Below, piece after piece: positions 44,709 to 53,223 of a stretch of 64,000 bases of DNA. How positions within the stretch are numbered: the stretch's first letter is position 1; each line of letters begins with the position of its first letter. The position numbers and the translations under genes were made by a program. The DNA is from Thermoguttaceae bacterium (GTDB lineage Bacteria; Planctomycetota; Planctomycetia; Pirellulales; Thermoguttaceae), in the NCBI GenBank assembly GCA_017407125.1, contig JAFQXE010000007.1, forward strand, positions 1 to 64,000, in the 5' to 3' direction. The notes beneath the pieces were generated by a model. The model was not told where the DNA came from. It saw only the letters and a program-made list of their open reading frames with translations, and searched no databases.

Positions 44709-45896
44709 ATGGCGAAAAAGACAATTGCCGACATTGACGTAGCGGGCAAAACAGTTTTAATGCGCGTCGATTTCAACGTTCCGTTGGACGACAACCTGAA
44801 CATTACGGACGACCTTCGCATCCGTATGGCTCTTCCGTCGATCAAGTCCGTTCTGGACCGCGGCGGCAAGCTGATTCTCATGAGCCATCTTGGACGTCCA
44901 AAGTCCGGACAGGACAACTCCAAATTCTCACTCAAACCGGCTGCTGACCGTTTGGGCGAACTGCTCGGAACTCCCGTCTTCTTTGCAACCGATACAATCG
45001 GCGAAGACGCTCAGGCTAAAGCCGCCGCTCTGAAAGCTGGCGAAACCCTCGTTCTGGAAAACCTTCGTTTCAACGACGGCGAAAAGAAGGGCGACGCGGA
45101 ATTCGCTCAGAAGCTCGCTGCCTTCGCAGACGCCTACTGCAACGACGCGTTCGGCACCTGCCACCGCACCGACGCCTCCATGGTTGGCGTTCCCAACGCC
45201 ATGCCGGGCAAAGACAAAGTTGTCGGCTTCCTGGTTGAAAAGGAAATCAAGTTCCTCTCCGACGCCATCAGCGCACCGACCCGTCCGTTCGTTGCCATCC
45301 TCGGCGGCGCGAAAGTTTCCGACAAGATCAACGTCATCAACAACCTGCTGGGAATCTGTGACAAGGTTCTCATCGGCGGTGCGATGGCTTACACGTTCGA
45401 ACTGGCCAAAGGCGGCAAAGTCGGCGGTTCTCTGGTTGAAGCTGACAAAGTCGACCTGGCGAAAGAACTCTTAGCCAAAGGCGGCGACAAGCTCGTTCTT
45501 CCGGTTGACACCAACTGCGGCGATGCTTTTGCTGAAGAATGCAACAAGCTCACCGTTGACGCCGGTCAGATTCCGGACGGCTACGAAGGACTGGACATCG
45601 GTCCGAAAACTGCTGAACTGTACGCCGACCTGATCAAAGGCGCCAAGACGGTTGTCTGGAACGGCCCGATGGGCGTTTCCGAAATGCCGTCCTTTGCCAA
45701 GGGAACCATTGCTGTCGCTCAAGCGATTGCCGATACAGACTGCATCTCCATCATCGGCGGCGGCGACTCCGCGGCGGCTGTCAAGAAGCTCGGCTTTGCC
45801 GACAAGGTAACGCATGTCTCCACCGGCGGTGGCGCGTCTTTGGAAATGCTCGAAGGAAAGAAATTCGAAGCTGTCGAAATTCTGGACGAGAAATGA
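44709..45896 (+). CDS. pgk: Phosphoglycerate kinase
   Basis: 395 residues from the ATG at 44709, chosen because GGAG lies 8 bases upstream; the frame is open to 44652. The enzyme transfers phosphate between 1,3-bisphosphoglycerate and ADP in glycolysis. [55 protein letters not shown] and [11 protein letters not shown] are all diagnostic, with [13 protein letters not shown] at the nucleotide site. The strong promoter fits a highly expressed gene. The gene is not clustered with gap or eno. Confidence 0.96.
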   Translation: MAKKTIADIDVAGKTVLMRVDFNVPLDDNLNITDDLRIRMALPSIKSVLDRGGKLILMSHLGRPKSGQDNSKFSLKPAADRLGELLGTPVFFATDTIGEDAQAKAAALKAGETLVLENLRFNDGEKKGDAEFAQKLAAFADAYCNDAFGTCHRTDASMVGVPNAMPGKDKVVGFLVEKEIKFLSDAISAPTRPFVAILGGAKVSDKINVINNLLGICDKVLIGGAMAYTFELAKGGKVGGSLVEADKVDLAKELLAKGGDKLVLPVDTNCGDAFAEECNKLTVDAGQIPDGYEGLDIGPKTAELYADLIKGAKTVVWNGPMGVSEMPSFAKGTIAVAQAIADTDCISIIGGGDSAAAVKKLGFADKVTHVSTGGGASLEMLEGKKFEAVEILDEK

Positions 45897-45915
45897 TTTT
45901 GAGGCGCGATTGATT

Positions 45916-46060
45916 GAAAGGCGGTAATGAAGTGAGCGTAAGCGAACGGAATTACGCATTCGCCGTCAGGCGAACATGATCTTGGGGTCATTTTTGGGGT
46001 TCGCCTTCGGCGAACTGCGTAACTCCGCTCCCGCTGGTCGCTTCGTTACCGCCTTCCATT
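45916..46060. repeat. 145-bp palindromic element, copy 2
   Basis: This copy is nearly identical in its arms to the one at 27998-28140, including AAGGCGGTAATG, GTGAGCGTAAGCGAACGGAA and CTTCGGCGAACTGCGTAACT; the central loop differs. It begins 20 bases after the pgk stop and is followed by two heptamers (ATTGCCT, ACTGCCT). Confidence 0.9.
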
Positions 46061-46066
46061 AATTGC

Positions 46067-46330
46067 CTACTGCCTTTTTATCGGCGAAACTTTAACAACC
46101 GCTCCCTGGGTCGGTATATCCATCGTTATTGCCGCCCAGCGGTCAAACAATCTGGCGTCAAAAGCGGCAGCGTTAAAGTTTCTGATAAACGTTTCTTTAT
46201 GACGCACTCGCGCTGTTATGGCTTCCAGTACAATGCCGGTACTGGGCATGTCGAACTCGTTTATTCCGCGCCACGTCTTCGGCGGTTCGATAATCACCAG
46301 GCTTGTCGGCATGTTGTTATTTGATTTCAT
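46067..46330 (-). CDS. Small protein of unknown function
   Basis: 87 residues with protein-like composition (SLVIIEPPKTWRGINEF, IVLEAITARVRHKETFIRNF) but no family I recognise and no membrane segment. No Shine-Dalgarno is visible. Its last codons (ending KRQ) and stop are formed by heptamer-like repeat sequence. It may be a small lineage-specific protein or a remnant. It lies between pgk and the large secreted protein on the opposite strand. Confidence 0.4.
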   Translation of the reverse strand: MKSNNNMPTSLVIIEPPKTWRGINEFDMPSTGIVLEAITARVRHKETFIRNFNAAAFDARLFDRWAAITMDIPTQGAVVKVSPIKRQ

Positions 46331-46543
46331 TGGACGTATTTAGAGATATTTGAAAATCCGTTTGACGCAAATTTCCAGTATTTGCTCATTGTTCATTGCT
46401 AAACGTTTATCTTTATTTTACGGCGCTTATAGAGAAATGAGGGGTTTCTCTGATTCAAAAATGACAAATCATGTCCACAACGAAAAAACGGTATTATAGA
46501 TAGAATTCGTTTCAACCATTAATCGCTGACCTGCGAGAACGCC

Positions 46544-49081
46544 ATGAACAAGAATCCACTCCCTTTTTTATTGCTGACGATTATAATCGGCGTCTCTGCT
46601 TTGGCAGACAACGCTGCATACAAACATTTTGACGCCTCTGCTGTAGAAAGCCCCAACCAGCTGGCAGACGTCAAGCCCTACGGATTCGGCAAAGGATACC
46701 AAGCGCTTGACAACGGCTCGTATGAGTGCTGCAATCCGGAGGGCGAGGCGTTTGGGCTGCGGTTTCCCATCCAACTCGACCAGACGGTTCCGGAGCCGAT
46801 TATTGCCACGGCGGAAAGCCGCTGCGAAGGCGTCGAGAGCGCGTCAAGCGGCGATTATTCCATCTACATGGATATTGCTTTTACCGACGGGACGTATCAG
46901 TGGGGCGTTTCACAGGCATTCAACGTTGGAGAGAAAGGGAAAAACTGGTCGACGGCAAGCGTTCGGTTCATGCCGGAAAAGCCGATTAAAAGCCTGACGA
47001 TGTATCTTCTGTTCAGAAATCGCAAGGGAACCGCCTGGTTCAGGAATCCGTCTTTTCAGGTCGTCAGCGTCAAATCGCCAGACGGAAGCTCTGCCGTCTT
47101 CCCGTTTGACGGAGAACTGGTTCTGGATCAAAATACCGTTAAAGGCGATGCGCCGTCAAGATACTATTTCCGGGAATACAATATCGACCAGCCGGACAAC
47201 GCTGTTGGAGACGTTGTTCAGTTGCAGCCGACGGACAGCAATTCTGTTTACGCGGCGTCTGGAATTGAAGTCAAACAAGAAAACGGCAAGACTATTGTCA
47301 GCAATCAAAACGGAAAAGCGAGATCCGTTACACTCATCAGAGCGGTGAAGATAACGTCCGACGCCTTTGTCTGGTACGGCGCTATAGACGAGGAGAGGAT
47401 TCTTCGCAAAGCCGGGCAAGACGGAACCGTTGAACAGGTCAGCTCGCAGCTGGAATTCTCTAACTTCCAAAACGTCAACGCGGGCGCTAAACGATTGTCT
47501 CGCTGGCCAATCGCCGGCGTTGGACTTCAGGACGGGTCAACCCGCTGGATAGGAATTGACCCGGATTATCCCGCCGTTTATCGGTTTTTCTATAACGACC
47601 ATACAAAAGAGCTTTGCATAGCGTATGACCTCGCATTTACGGCTGAGAAGAATCAGTGGGTTTTGTCAGACGTCGATTGGACGCTGACGCCAGACCGTTC
47701 CAAAGAGGGCTATCGCAGCGCATGGGCGGAATACATGCGTCTGTTCCCAAAGGCATTCTACTGCCATCTGCCGCGCAACGACAACGGAGAGCCGATTTTG
47801 GGAAACTGGATGCCGTTCCTGAGAATCAGCTCCGTTGAAGGCTGGGAGGACTTCGCGTTCCGGTTCATGGAAGGGACGGGAAACGAAAAGTGGGACGACG
47901 AACACGGGATTCTGACCTATCGTTACACGGAGCCGATGACATGGTGGATGCACATGTCGAAAGACCTGCCGCGAACGATGGACTCTGCTCTTGCGGAAGT
48001 CAAACGTCAGATTGAAAACGGGTCGGAGATGGCGAAGACATGGGAGAACTGCGTCATGCGCGACCGAGACGGGAATCCTATTGGACGTCTGGAAGACACG
48101 CCCTGGTGCTTCGGCTGCGTTTGGAGCATGTACTCCGTCCCAACGGCTCCGAAGCCTAATCAATTCTCTCATTACTGGCGAGAAAATCATGTAACAAAAA
48201 ATTATCCCTCTGACGGTTTCGCCCCAAAATTTGAAAAGGGCTTTGAAGGGCTAGACGGGGAATATATTGACTCCTCAGAAGGTTATGTAACAGCAGAGCT
48301 GGACTTCGCGCCGGCGCATTTGTCAGCCGCCGACCGTCCGCTGACCTTCGACCCGATTACCAAACGCCCGGCGGTGTATCGCGGTCTGGTTACGTTCGAG
48401 TACATTCGAGCGCTTTCCCAAACCGTCAGAGCGTCGGGGAAATCCATGATGGCGAACTCCACGCCGCATCAGCTGACGTGGCTCGTCCCGCTGTGCGACG
48501 TCCTCGGCACAGAAACGAACTGGAACTGGAATGATCAATGGCGACCGTCTTCACCCTCTGACCTGCTGCGGAAACGCGCTCTGTGCGGAGAAAAGCCGTT
48601 CTGTTTTCTTCAGAATACGGACTTCACAAAGTTCTCTTACGAGTATTCCGAAAAGTTCATGAAGCGTTCGCTGGCGTTTGGAATGTTCCCCGGCTTTTTC
48701 AGCTCCAACGCCTCGACGGGGCATTACTTCTCCCAGCCGGAACTGTACAACCGGGATCGTCCGCTGTTTAAGAAGTACATGCCTGTTATTCTCGCCGTCG
48801 CTCAGGCGGGCTGGCAGCCAGAACGACTTGTTCAGGTTGAAAGCGTTGACAAGGACTCCCGTTCAACGGTTTGCTGTGAACGGTTCGCGTCTGAGCGTGT
48901 TACATATATCACGTTCTTTAATCCGGAACAGACGTCTCAAACCGTTCGCGTTACGATTCCCAAAGAATTCAAAGCGGCAAAAGTGGTTCTCGGAACGAAA
49001 CTAACTCCAACCGACGTCCCCGGCGTTTATACGCTGACGCTGGAACCGGAAGACGTTGCGGTGTATGAACTTCAAAAGTAA
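46544..49081 (+). CDS. Large secreted protein, probably a TIM-barrel glycoside hydrolase
   Basis: 845 residues with a signal peptide (PLPFLLLTIIIGVSALA). An N-terminal beta-rich region (about 30-250) resembles a carbohydrate-binding or jelly-roll domain. A long central part (about 400-740) has the look of an alpha/beta barrel, with acidic strand ends (GEYIDSSEGYVTAELDF) and many aromatic residues. The C-terminus (ERVTYITFFNPEQTSQTVRV, LTLEPEDVAVYELQ) is a beta-sandwich typical of glycoside hydrolases. I cannot place it in a known GH family. It stands alone. Confidence 0.65.
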   Translation: MNKNPLPFLLLTIIIGVSALADNAAYKHFDASAVESPNQLADVKPYGFGKGYQALDNGSYECCNPEGEAFGLRFPIQLDQTVPEPIIATAESRCEGVESASSGDYSIYMDIAFTDGTYQWGVSQAFNVGEKGKNWSTASVRFMPEKPIKSLTMYLLFRNRKGTAWFRNPSFQVVSVKSPDGSSAVFPFDGELVLDQNTVKGDAPSRYYFREYNIDQPDNAVGDVVQLQPTDSNSVYAASGIEVKQENGKTIVSNQNGKARSVTLIRAVKITSDAFVWYGAIDEERILRKAGQDGTVEQVSSQLEFSNFQNVNAGAKRLSRWPIAGVGLQDGSTRWIGIDPDYPAVYRFFYNDHTKELCIAYDLAFTAEKNQWVLSDVDWTLTPDRSKEGYRSAWAEYMRLFPKAFYCHLPRNDNGEPILGNWMPFLRISSVEGWEDFAFRFMEGTGNEKWDDEHGILTYRYTEPMTWWMHMSKDLPRTMDSALAEVKRQIENGSEMAKTWENCVMRDRDGNPIGRLEDTPWCFGCVWSMYSVPTAPKPNQFSHYWRENHVTKNYPSDGFAPKFEKGFEGLDGEYIDSSEGYVTAELDFAPAHLSAADRPLTFDPITKRPAVYRGLVTFEYIRALSQTVRASGKSMMANSTPHQLTWLVPLCDVLGTETNWNWNDQWRPSSPSDLLRKRALCGEKPFCFLQNTDFTKFSYEYSEKFMKRSLAFGMFPGFFSSNASTGHYFSQPELYNRDRPLFKKYMPVILAVAQAGWQPERLVQVESVDKDSRSTVCCERFASERVTYITFFNPEQTSQTVRVTIPKEFKAAKVVLGTKLTPTDVPGVYTLTLEPEDVAVYELQK

Positions 49082-49243
49082 ATTGGATAGAGCGTCGTAA
49101 TTCTTGGCGGTTAAGCGCCTGACGCTGATTTCGCTTTATACGATAATGCAAATCAGAAAGAAGGTTTTCAGTTTTGGGCGCTAACCGCTTTAATCATTTC
49201 TCTATTGCCAGTTCATGATTGTATTTACTGGTTGAATCTATCG

Positions 49244-49900
49244 TTATTCACCGAATTTTTGTACATCGCTCATATACTCACGAAGTCTTTCCAGTTGAAT
49301 AGTGCGTTTTTCAATATCCTCTTGATAAAATTTTTTCTGTTCCCTATTTGAAGTAATATTAAACATTGGATCTATCGGCGGCGACGGATTATCAAGTTCA
49401 CTAATCATTTTTCTATCCGACTCAATTCCTTTTTTTATCTCGCTCTCACTCAGAACTGGTATACCATTTTTAAAATGTGGAAACGTTGGACGCTCGTTGA
49501 TTTTTTCTAATAACAGTTTATCAATATAGTTACACCCCTTATAATAAATTTTCGCCTCATCGCTGTGATTATTGGCGGCTAATTGAAACCAATCCATTGC
49601 TTTGCTGTTATACATTTTACTGGCTTCCGGACTCTTGCAGCTGTTGCTGATTAAAACGTAATGCAGACCCAGTTTTAGTTGAGCGTTGACATCTTTTTTT
49701 TGAGCCTGATATTTCAACGCGTTCAGTTCATACAATTGCGTAATGCGCATACTGCCGCCTTCTTTGGAAATTTTATCCATAATTACGCCGTAACAGTTAT
49801 ATTCATCATTTGCGCGTTTTGCTTTCTGAACCTGAAAGTATATATAGATTATGGCAATAAAAGCCAATGCCAACACAACAATTATGCGATAGGATTTCAT
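49244..49900 (-). CDS. Membrane-anchored Sel1-like protein
   Basis: 218 residues. An N-terminal membrane anchor (IIVVLALAFIAIIYIYFQV) precedes one to two Sel1/TPR-like repeats (about 70-125, DVNAQLKLGLHYV and AMDWFQLAANNHSDEAKIYY). A charged C-terminal part ends in a helix rich in Lys/Glu. The gene is AT-rich compared with its neighbours. Sel1 proteins mediate protein contacts; no specific role can be assigned. Confidence 0.65.
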   Translation of the reverse strand: MKSYRIIVVLALAFIAIIYIYFQVQKAKRANDEYNCYGVIMDKISKEGGSMRITQLYELNALKYQAQKKDVNAQLKLGLHYVLISNSCKSPEASKMYNSKAMDWFQLAANNHSDEAKIYYKGCNYIDKLLLEKINERPTFPHFKNGIPVLSESEIKKGIESDRKMISELDNPSPPIDPMFNITSNREQKKFYQEDIEKRTIQLERLREYMSDVQKFGE

Positions 49901-50005
49901 GATTTTACTTGTTAACAGTTTTCTGATTTACAGTAACGCACGACTAAAACAAGGCTTTTCACCAACAAACGGCGTAAGTCTTGCTTTGGTTCGCTGTGTT
50001 TTAAG

Positions 50006-52879
50006 TTAATTGTCCTCCAACGGGAGCGGGGCGTCGGGAAGCTCAATCAGTTCTGGTTCCGCGGCTTTATCCGGCAACAGGTTAGGACTGGCGATTGGTT
50101 TAAGGTCGTCTGTCGCGTTTTTGCCGGACAGGACTTTTACAGCCGGTTCGTTATCCAGATTAGCCGGAGCGTCTGGAACGGCTCTGTCGACAATTTCTCG
50201 GATTTGGGAATCTTCGTCCAGATAATCCAGCTCCGGAGAAGCGGATTCAGGGACGTCGTCTGTAACTTCTGGAGAAGAATACGGGGCGGCGTTGTTACTT
50301 GATTCCGGAACCGCATTTCTTGGCTCGACAGGCGGCAAAACGATATCTTCCGGGGTGAACGGCGATGTCGTTGTTGGAACTGGAGGAGAATTAAAGTCGG
50401 ACGTTCCATTGAGCACGTCTTCCAAAACGTCGTTCGCGGAACGGGGTTCTGCAAAGGGATTGACGATTATATTTGTCGAAGACGGCGAGCCGTTACGATC
50501 TTTTGCCTCTTGTCTGTTCCCTCCTTGCGCGGGGCAAATATTCGACATGGAGCCGGGGTCAACCCACTGCCCGTTTTCGTCGATTTGCATTGTGCCCAAG
50601 GCGTAATCGAGAGCCATTCGCATGGATTCGTACTGAAGCCACTCATTCATAATCTGGTTTTGGCTGGTTAAAAGCGAATCCAGAGCGTCGATCAGGTCAC
50701 GCGCAAATGAGTCGCCGAAGCTGGACGTTTCCTTTGGCTTAGGCGGGCGTTCCAACTGCAATCGCCGCTGGTCGTACTGTGACATTGAAACCAGAACCGA
50801 GGCGCGCTGAAGTTCAAAAGACATCTGGCATAAATCAAGTTTACGAATGATTTCCCGGATATTTTCTCTGGCATTGTCTTCAAAGGCGACAAATTCTCTG
50901 TGCGCCTGATAGTAACTTAACAGCGCGCGGCGATAGGAGTTTCGTTCTCTCAAGCGGGTAATCGGGGCGTCAAACGCCACGCCAAGTCTCATGTCGCTGG
51001 TTGTCGAACCGTGGAATTCCGACAGGTCTGTCGTTCGAACCGAGCCGTCAAAGGTAACCTTCAAGCCGGCTTTTAGCGCGTTTTTAGCGATTTCAATTTG
51101 ACGCCATCGGTCAACCAGGGCGGCGCGGGCGTTCATCCAGTCCAGACGATTGGTCATGGCGATTGAAATGGCGCATTCCGGATCCATGTAAATTGGTTCG
51201 AGGGTAATGGAATCGAGTCGGGCGCGTCCCTGAACCAGAATCAGCTCCAGAAGAATGCCGTTGTAAGCGTAAATCATATCGTCGACGTCGTCAGGCGTTT
51301 CGTTTCCCTTGATTTGCGATGCGACGGTTTGAAGCTCTTTTGAATATTTTTCCACCATCTCGAATGTGGCTTTGGCGTCTCGAACGATATTATTCACTCG
51401 TTTATCAAACAAACCGGAATCGAAAATGCTCAAGTCCATCTGTTCGCCCCAGCGTTCTGTTTGCGACGCCCATTGATCAAGCGTTTCGCGCCGTTTGGGC
51501 GATATATCCAGCAGGGCTTGGACGTCGTTGCGAACAATGCGCGTTTGTTCCTTTGTCTCCGTAACCAGAGTGTTGATGCGGTTTCTTAAATCTGTTCCTT
51601 TCAAGGCGCCGGATCGAATATCGACAATCGTTTGCTCTGTTCGTTTTTGAAGAGCTTTTAGATCTTCCGCGATGAGTTCAAACGAATCCAAAAGCGGGTC
51701 GCGAATTTCAACGTGAAGTTCCGGCGGCAAGCCAAGCGATATTTTAAACTGGTCGACAGCGTTTTGATAGGCGTTTTGCTGCGTCAGCAAGTTAAGCTGA
51801 GATCGGTAAAGCGATTGCCGCGTCTGGTCAACCTGATAGCTTGTAATTCGGTTGGCGTCGCAGTTCGCCTGCATTCGATCCAGAGAATCCTTGAGTGAAT
51901 CGACGTTTGCGCGCTGATTGACCAGTTCCATCTGACTTTTAAGCAGTCCATAAAACCCGCCGACAGATCCGAAGGAGATTCGGCCGGAGCCGATTCCAAC
52001 TGCGCCGGACGACGGCGTTGCAAGAGAACCGTTTCCGATTACAACGGACATATAAAATCCCTGTCGAAACTGTTCCATTCGCCGAACGTTCGCCAGCAGA
52101 TTGCGTTCTGCCTGCGTCAGATTTTCCAATGAGTACGCTCGCCCGGCATACTGCAAAAACGGTTTGACCAACGAATAGGAAAAAAGCGTTGTCCCGACAT
52201 GACTTGAGCCGTCTGACCCAAACGTCCAAACGATGCTGTTTGCCAGTTCCGCTAAAATTGTTCCGCCGGCAGCTGTCGCCTTTCGGAACCCCAGCCCCTG
52301 GTCGAGCGTTTCTGTATTATAGCCTTCAAAATCTGTTCTGGTAGACGACGAAATGGAATAATATGGCTGAACTTCCAGATTGAAACGCTGTTCTGTTACG
52401 CTCAAGGCGCATAAATACAGGTTTTCCCGCGCCGTTTGATAGTCTCGGGAATGTTTCAGCGCAAGCTCGACCGCCTTGACGCGGTCAATGACGACAACTC
52501 CGTTTTCTGACTCCATATAATTGAGCCAATTGCGAGAGTCTGTCGTTGTTTCGTAACCGTATTTATCCCAACCTTTCCAGCCGCGATACCCGTTGACGCA
52601 TTTCATATATTCATGCGACGTCGGGTCGTCCTGCGGCTGACACGGCGTTTCCTGATAATAGTCCATGTACAGACGGGAATCCGGGTCGGGCAGAAAACGA
52701 TAGTCTGTAATGAGCCAGCGTTCATCCTGACTGGCGTTATTGATTACACATAACGCATCCCGGTCTGCGCTGAAAATATACTTTTGCGGAGAGCAGCCTG
52801 TTATAGCTATTAGAGCTATGGCGATAGCTGCAATAGTCAAACCGCATTTCAATATTGGCAGTTTCTTATCCGTTTCCAT
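50006..52879 (-). CDS. TolC-family outer-membrane lipoprotein
   Basis: 957 residues. A lipoprotein signal ends at the lipobox AITGC (Cys29). Two outer-membrane-efflux-protein halves follow: about 120-350 (VEQALK-like VKAVELALKHSRDYQTARE, and QRANVDSLKDSLDRMQANCDANRITSYQV) and about 520-740 (NRLDWMNARAALVDRWRQIEIAKN). They are separated by a helical insert of about 150 residues. An acidic Pro/Ser/Asn-rich tail of about 200 residues is added. TolC proteins form export channels across the outer membrane and normally have about 450-500 residues, so the insert and tail are unusual. No adaptor or pump gene is adjacent. Confidence 0.85.
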   Translation of the reverse strand: METDKKLPILKCGLTIAAIAIALIAITGCSPQKYIFSADRDALCVINNASQDERWLITDYRFLPDPDSRLYMDYYQETPCQPQDDPTSHEYMKCVNGYRGWKGWDKYGYETTTDSRNWLNYMESENGVVVIDRVKAVELALKHSRDYQTARENLYLCALSVTEQRFNLEVQPYYSISSSTRTDFEGYNTETLDQGLGFRKATAAGGTILAELANSIVWTFGSDGSSHVGTTLFSYSLVKPFLQYAGRAYSLENLTQAERNLLANVRRMEQFRQGFYMSVVIGNGSLATPSSGAVGIGSGRISFGSVGGFYGLLKSQMELVNQRANVDSLKDSLDRMQANCDANRITSYQVDQTRQSLYRSQLNLLTQQNAYQNAVDQFKISLGLPPELHVEIRDPLLDSFELIAEDLKALQKRTEQTIVDIRSGALKGTDLRNRINTLVTETKEQTRIVRNDVQALLDISPKRRETLDQWASQTERWGEQMDLSIFDSGLFDKRVNNIVRDAKATFEMVEKYSKELQTVASQIKGNETPDDVDDMIYAYNGILLELILVQGRARLDSITLEPIYMDPECAISIAMTNRLDWMNARAALVDRWRQIEIAKNALKAGLKVTFDGSVRTTDLSEFHGSTTSDMRLGVAFDAPITRLRERNSYRRALLSYYQAHREFVAFEDNARENIREIIRKLDLCQMSFELQRASVLVSMSQYDQRRLQLERPPKPKETSSFGDSFARDLIDALDSLLTSQNQIMNEWLQYESMRMALDYALGTMQIDENGQWVDPGSMSNICPAQGGNRQEAKDRNGSPSSTNIIVNPFAEPRSANDVLEDVLNGTSDFNSPPVPTTTSPFTPEDIVLPPVEPRNAVPESSNNAAPYSSPEVTDDVPESASPELDYLDEDSQIREIVDRAVPDAPANLDNEPAVKVLSGKNATDDLKPIASPNLLPDKAAEPELIELPDAPLPLEDN

Positions 52880-52894
52880 TTTATTCTTTTAGCT

Positions 52895-52960
52895 GCGAAC
52901 AGCGAGTAATGAGCGGCGAAAGCGCATCAAAAATCTGCTCGCCTATTGTCGCTCAATAGA
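52895..52960. repeat. Heptamer-like arms upstream of the TolC gene
   Basis: GCGAACA, GCGAGTA, ATGAGCG, GCGAAAG (52895-52922) is followed by GCTCGCC, TATTGTC, GCTCAAT (52937-52957), partly complementary. It lies 15 bases upstream of the TolC-family start codon. Confidence 0.6.
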
Positions 52961-53120
52961 TATATCCGTTTCCAAACGCTATGGCGCTTATAGATAAAAT
53001 CGTCCGTCAAAAAGTTAAACTTTAACGATTGTAGCGATTATAACGAGAAATTTGTCAAGAATTGGTAATATAAAAGTGGCGAGTTGCGAGAGATAATCAA
53101 TTGAGGGGACATTCTGGGGA

Positions 53121-53174
53121 GCGGACATTGTCCGCGAAAATCAAAGATTGTTTTTTAGGCGGGTAATACCCGCC
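53121..53174. repeat. Two small perfect hairpins
   Basis: GCGGACATTGTCCGC (53121-53135) and GGCGGGT-AAT-ACCCGCC (53158-53174), both in the gap downstream of the cytochrome gene. On the minus strand neither is followed by a T-run that would make it a standard terminator. Confidence 0.8.
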
Positions 53175-53195
53175 CCCCATAAACATAAAAGCTTC

Positions 53196-53223
53196 TTACT
53201 CCTCATTCCTCATTCCTAACTTC
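53196..53223. repeat. Heptamers that form a gene's C-terminus and stop
   Basis: TTACTCC, TCATTCC, TCATTCC, TAACTTC lie at 53196-53223. On the minus strand they supply the last eight codons (KLGMRNEE) and the stop of the octahaem cytochrome gene, so the repeat has entered coding sequence. Confidence 0.8.
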
